Below are positions 63,714 through 64,000 of a stretch of 64,000 nucleotides of DNA, in pieces. Under the pieces are notes generated by a model. The model did no database searches and was not told the origin of the DNA. It worked only from the letters and a program-made list of their open reading frames with translations. Origin of the DNA: Rhodovulum sp. PH10 (GTDB lineage Bacteria; Pseudomonadota; Alphaproteobacteria; Rhizobiales; Xanthobacteraceae); the NCBI RefSeq assembly GCF_000293785.1, contig NZ_AKZI01000090.1, positions 27,628 through 91,627 on the forward strand, read 5' to 3'. Both the position numbers and the translations under genes were made by a program. Positions within the stretch are counted from its first letter, which is position 1. Every line of letters begins with the position of its first letter.

Positions 63714-64000
63714 CGTCGTCTCGTTCTCGATCGGGCATCGGGCAGCCTCACCGGACCACACGCCGGACGCCCGCCCTTCACCCCGGACCTCGCCGGCGCC
63801 CCCGGCTGAAAAAGCAGAATATCGTTGCCGATCCGGGTCTCGCCGGCGCCGGACGCCGATCGATGTATCTATCAGATACTGGCGATTTAGCCTCAAATGC
63901 CCGTGAAACCCTTGTTCGGCCGTCGCGACGAAGGGTAGGCTCGGACCCGTGGTGAGAGCCCGTTTGGAAACTCGGACGCGGGCTGCGTTGCGGCGCGAAC
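63714..64000. other. Unassigned tail of the window
   Basis: 287 bases with no gene seen. From about 63880 it becomes less GC-rich (TCAGATACTGGCGATTTAGC) and then has two pairing regions: CCCTTG with GAAGGG (about 63911-63937) and AGCCCG with CGGGCT (about 63957-63985). This could be the promoter and 5' end of an RNA or leader that continues past the window. Confidence 0.3.

Overview
The window is about 70% GC and is gene-dense. It looks like chromosomal DNA of a photosynthetic or soil alphaproteobacterium in the Hyphomicrobiales (Bradyrhizobium / Rhodopseudomonas / Rhodoplanes neighbourhood). The support is: the gene order rpoD-dnaG-yqeY-carA; a dnaG whose zinc ligands are lost; an FtsZ with a long linker; the order ftsA-ftsQ-ddlB beside ftsZ and lpxC; a hopanoid C-2 methylase; Omp25/31-type barrels; and several palindromic repeat families typical of that group. 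The exact genus cannot be read from the sequence. No rRNA, tRNA, CRISPR array, prophage or complete insertion sequence was seen.

Layout. 1-6.1 kb: rpoD (partial), dnaG, a BrnT/BrnA toxin-antitoxin locus with a frameshifted toxin between two inverted copies of a repeat array, hemG, yqeY and carA. 6.3-10.4 kb: a cupin gene and a three-gene translationally coupled operon (GT2, ArnT/PMT-like, methyltransferase) for a lipid-linked sugar or glycan. 10.7-18.9 kb: a probable sugar-acid catabolic island: VOC protein, TRAP transporter (DctP and a fused DctQM), class I aldolase, DeoR regulator, DUF1537 four-carbon acid kinase and PdxA2. 19-24.6 kb: an SbcD/SbcC-like nuclease-ATPase pair, then a PlsC acyltransferase overlapping a FeeM-like N-acyltransferase. 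24.6-31.5 kb: an SDR, an Omp25-type barrel, a cold-shock protein, rlmJ, RNase T2 and a purine permease. 31.9-36.8 kb: cydAB of the cyanide-insensitive type, a second PMT-like protein and a long RNase HII. 37-42 kb: a radical-SAM protein behind a perfect alphaproteobacterial LexA-type box, a small GT2, a universal stress protein, dsbB and two small hypotheticals. 42.1-57.3 kb: ligA, a GIY-YIG gene among palindromic repeats, recN, bamD, lpxC, ftsZ, ftsA, ftsQ, ddlB, two tandem DUF4239 genes on the opposite strand, and murB. 57.4-63.6 kb: hpnP, a caspase-like protein that has lost both catalytic residues, and a protein with two outer-membrane barrels fused.

How the genes work together. The minus-strand block from ddlB to recN makes the septum (FtsQ/A/Z), peptidoglycan precursor (DdlB, MurB), lipid A (LpxC), the outer-membrane assembly lipoprotein (BamD) and repair proteins (RecN, LigA). 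The 10.7-18.9 kb island would import a C4-type sugar acid by TRAP, phosphorylate it (DUF1537) and oxidatively decarboxylate it (PdxA2), with the DeoR protein as the likely local regulator. The accessory signals most worth checking are the GIY-YIG/repeat association, the LexA-type box before the radical-SAM gene, the pseudo-caspase, the broken BrnT bracketed by repeats, the PlsC/N-acyltransferase pair and the nested palindromic element at 10.45-10.69 kb.
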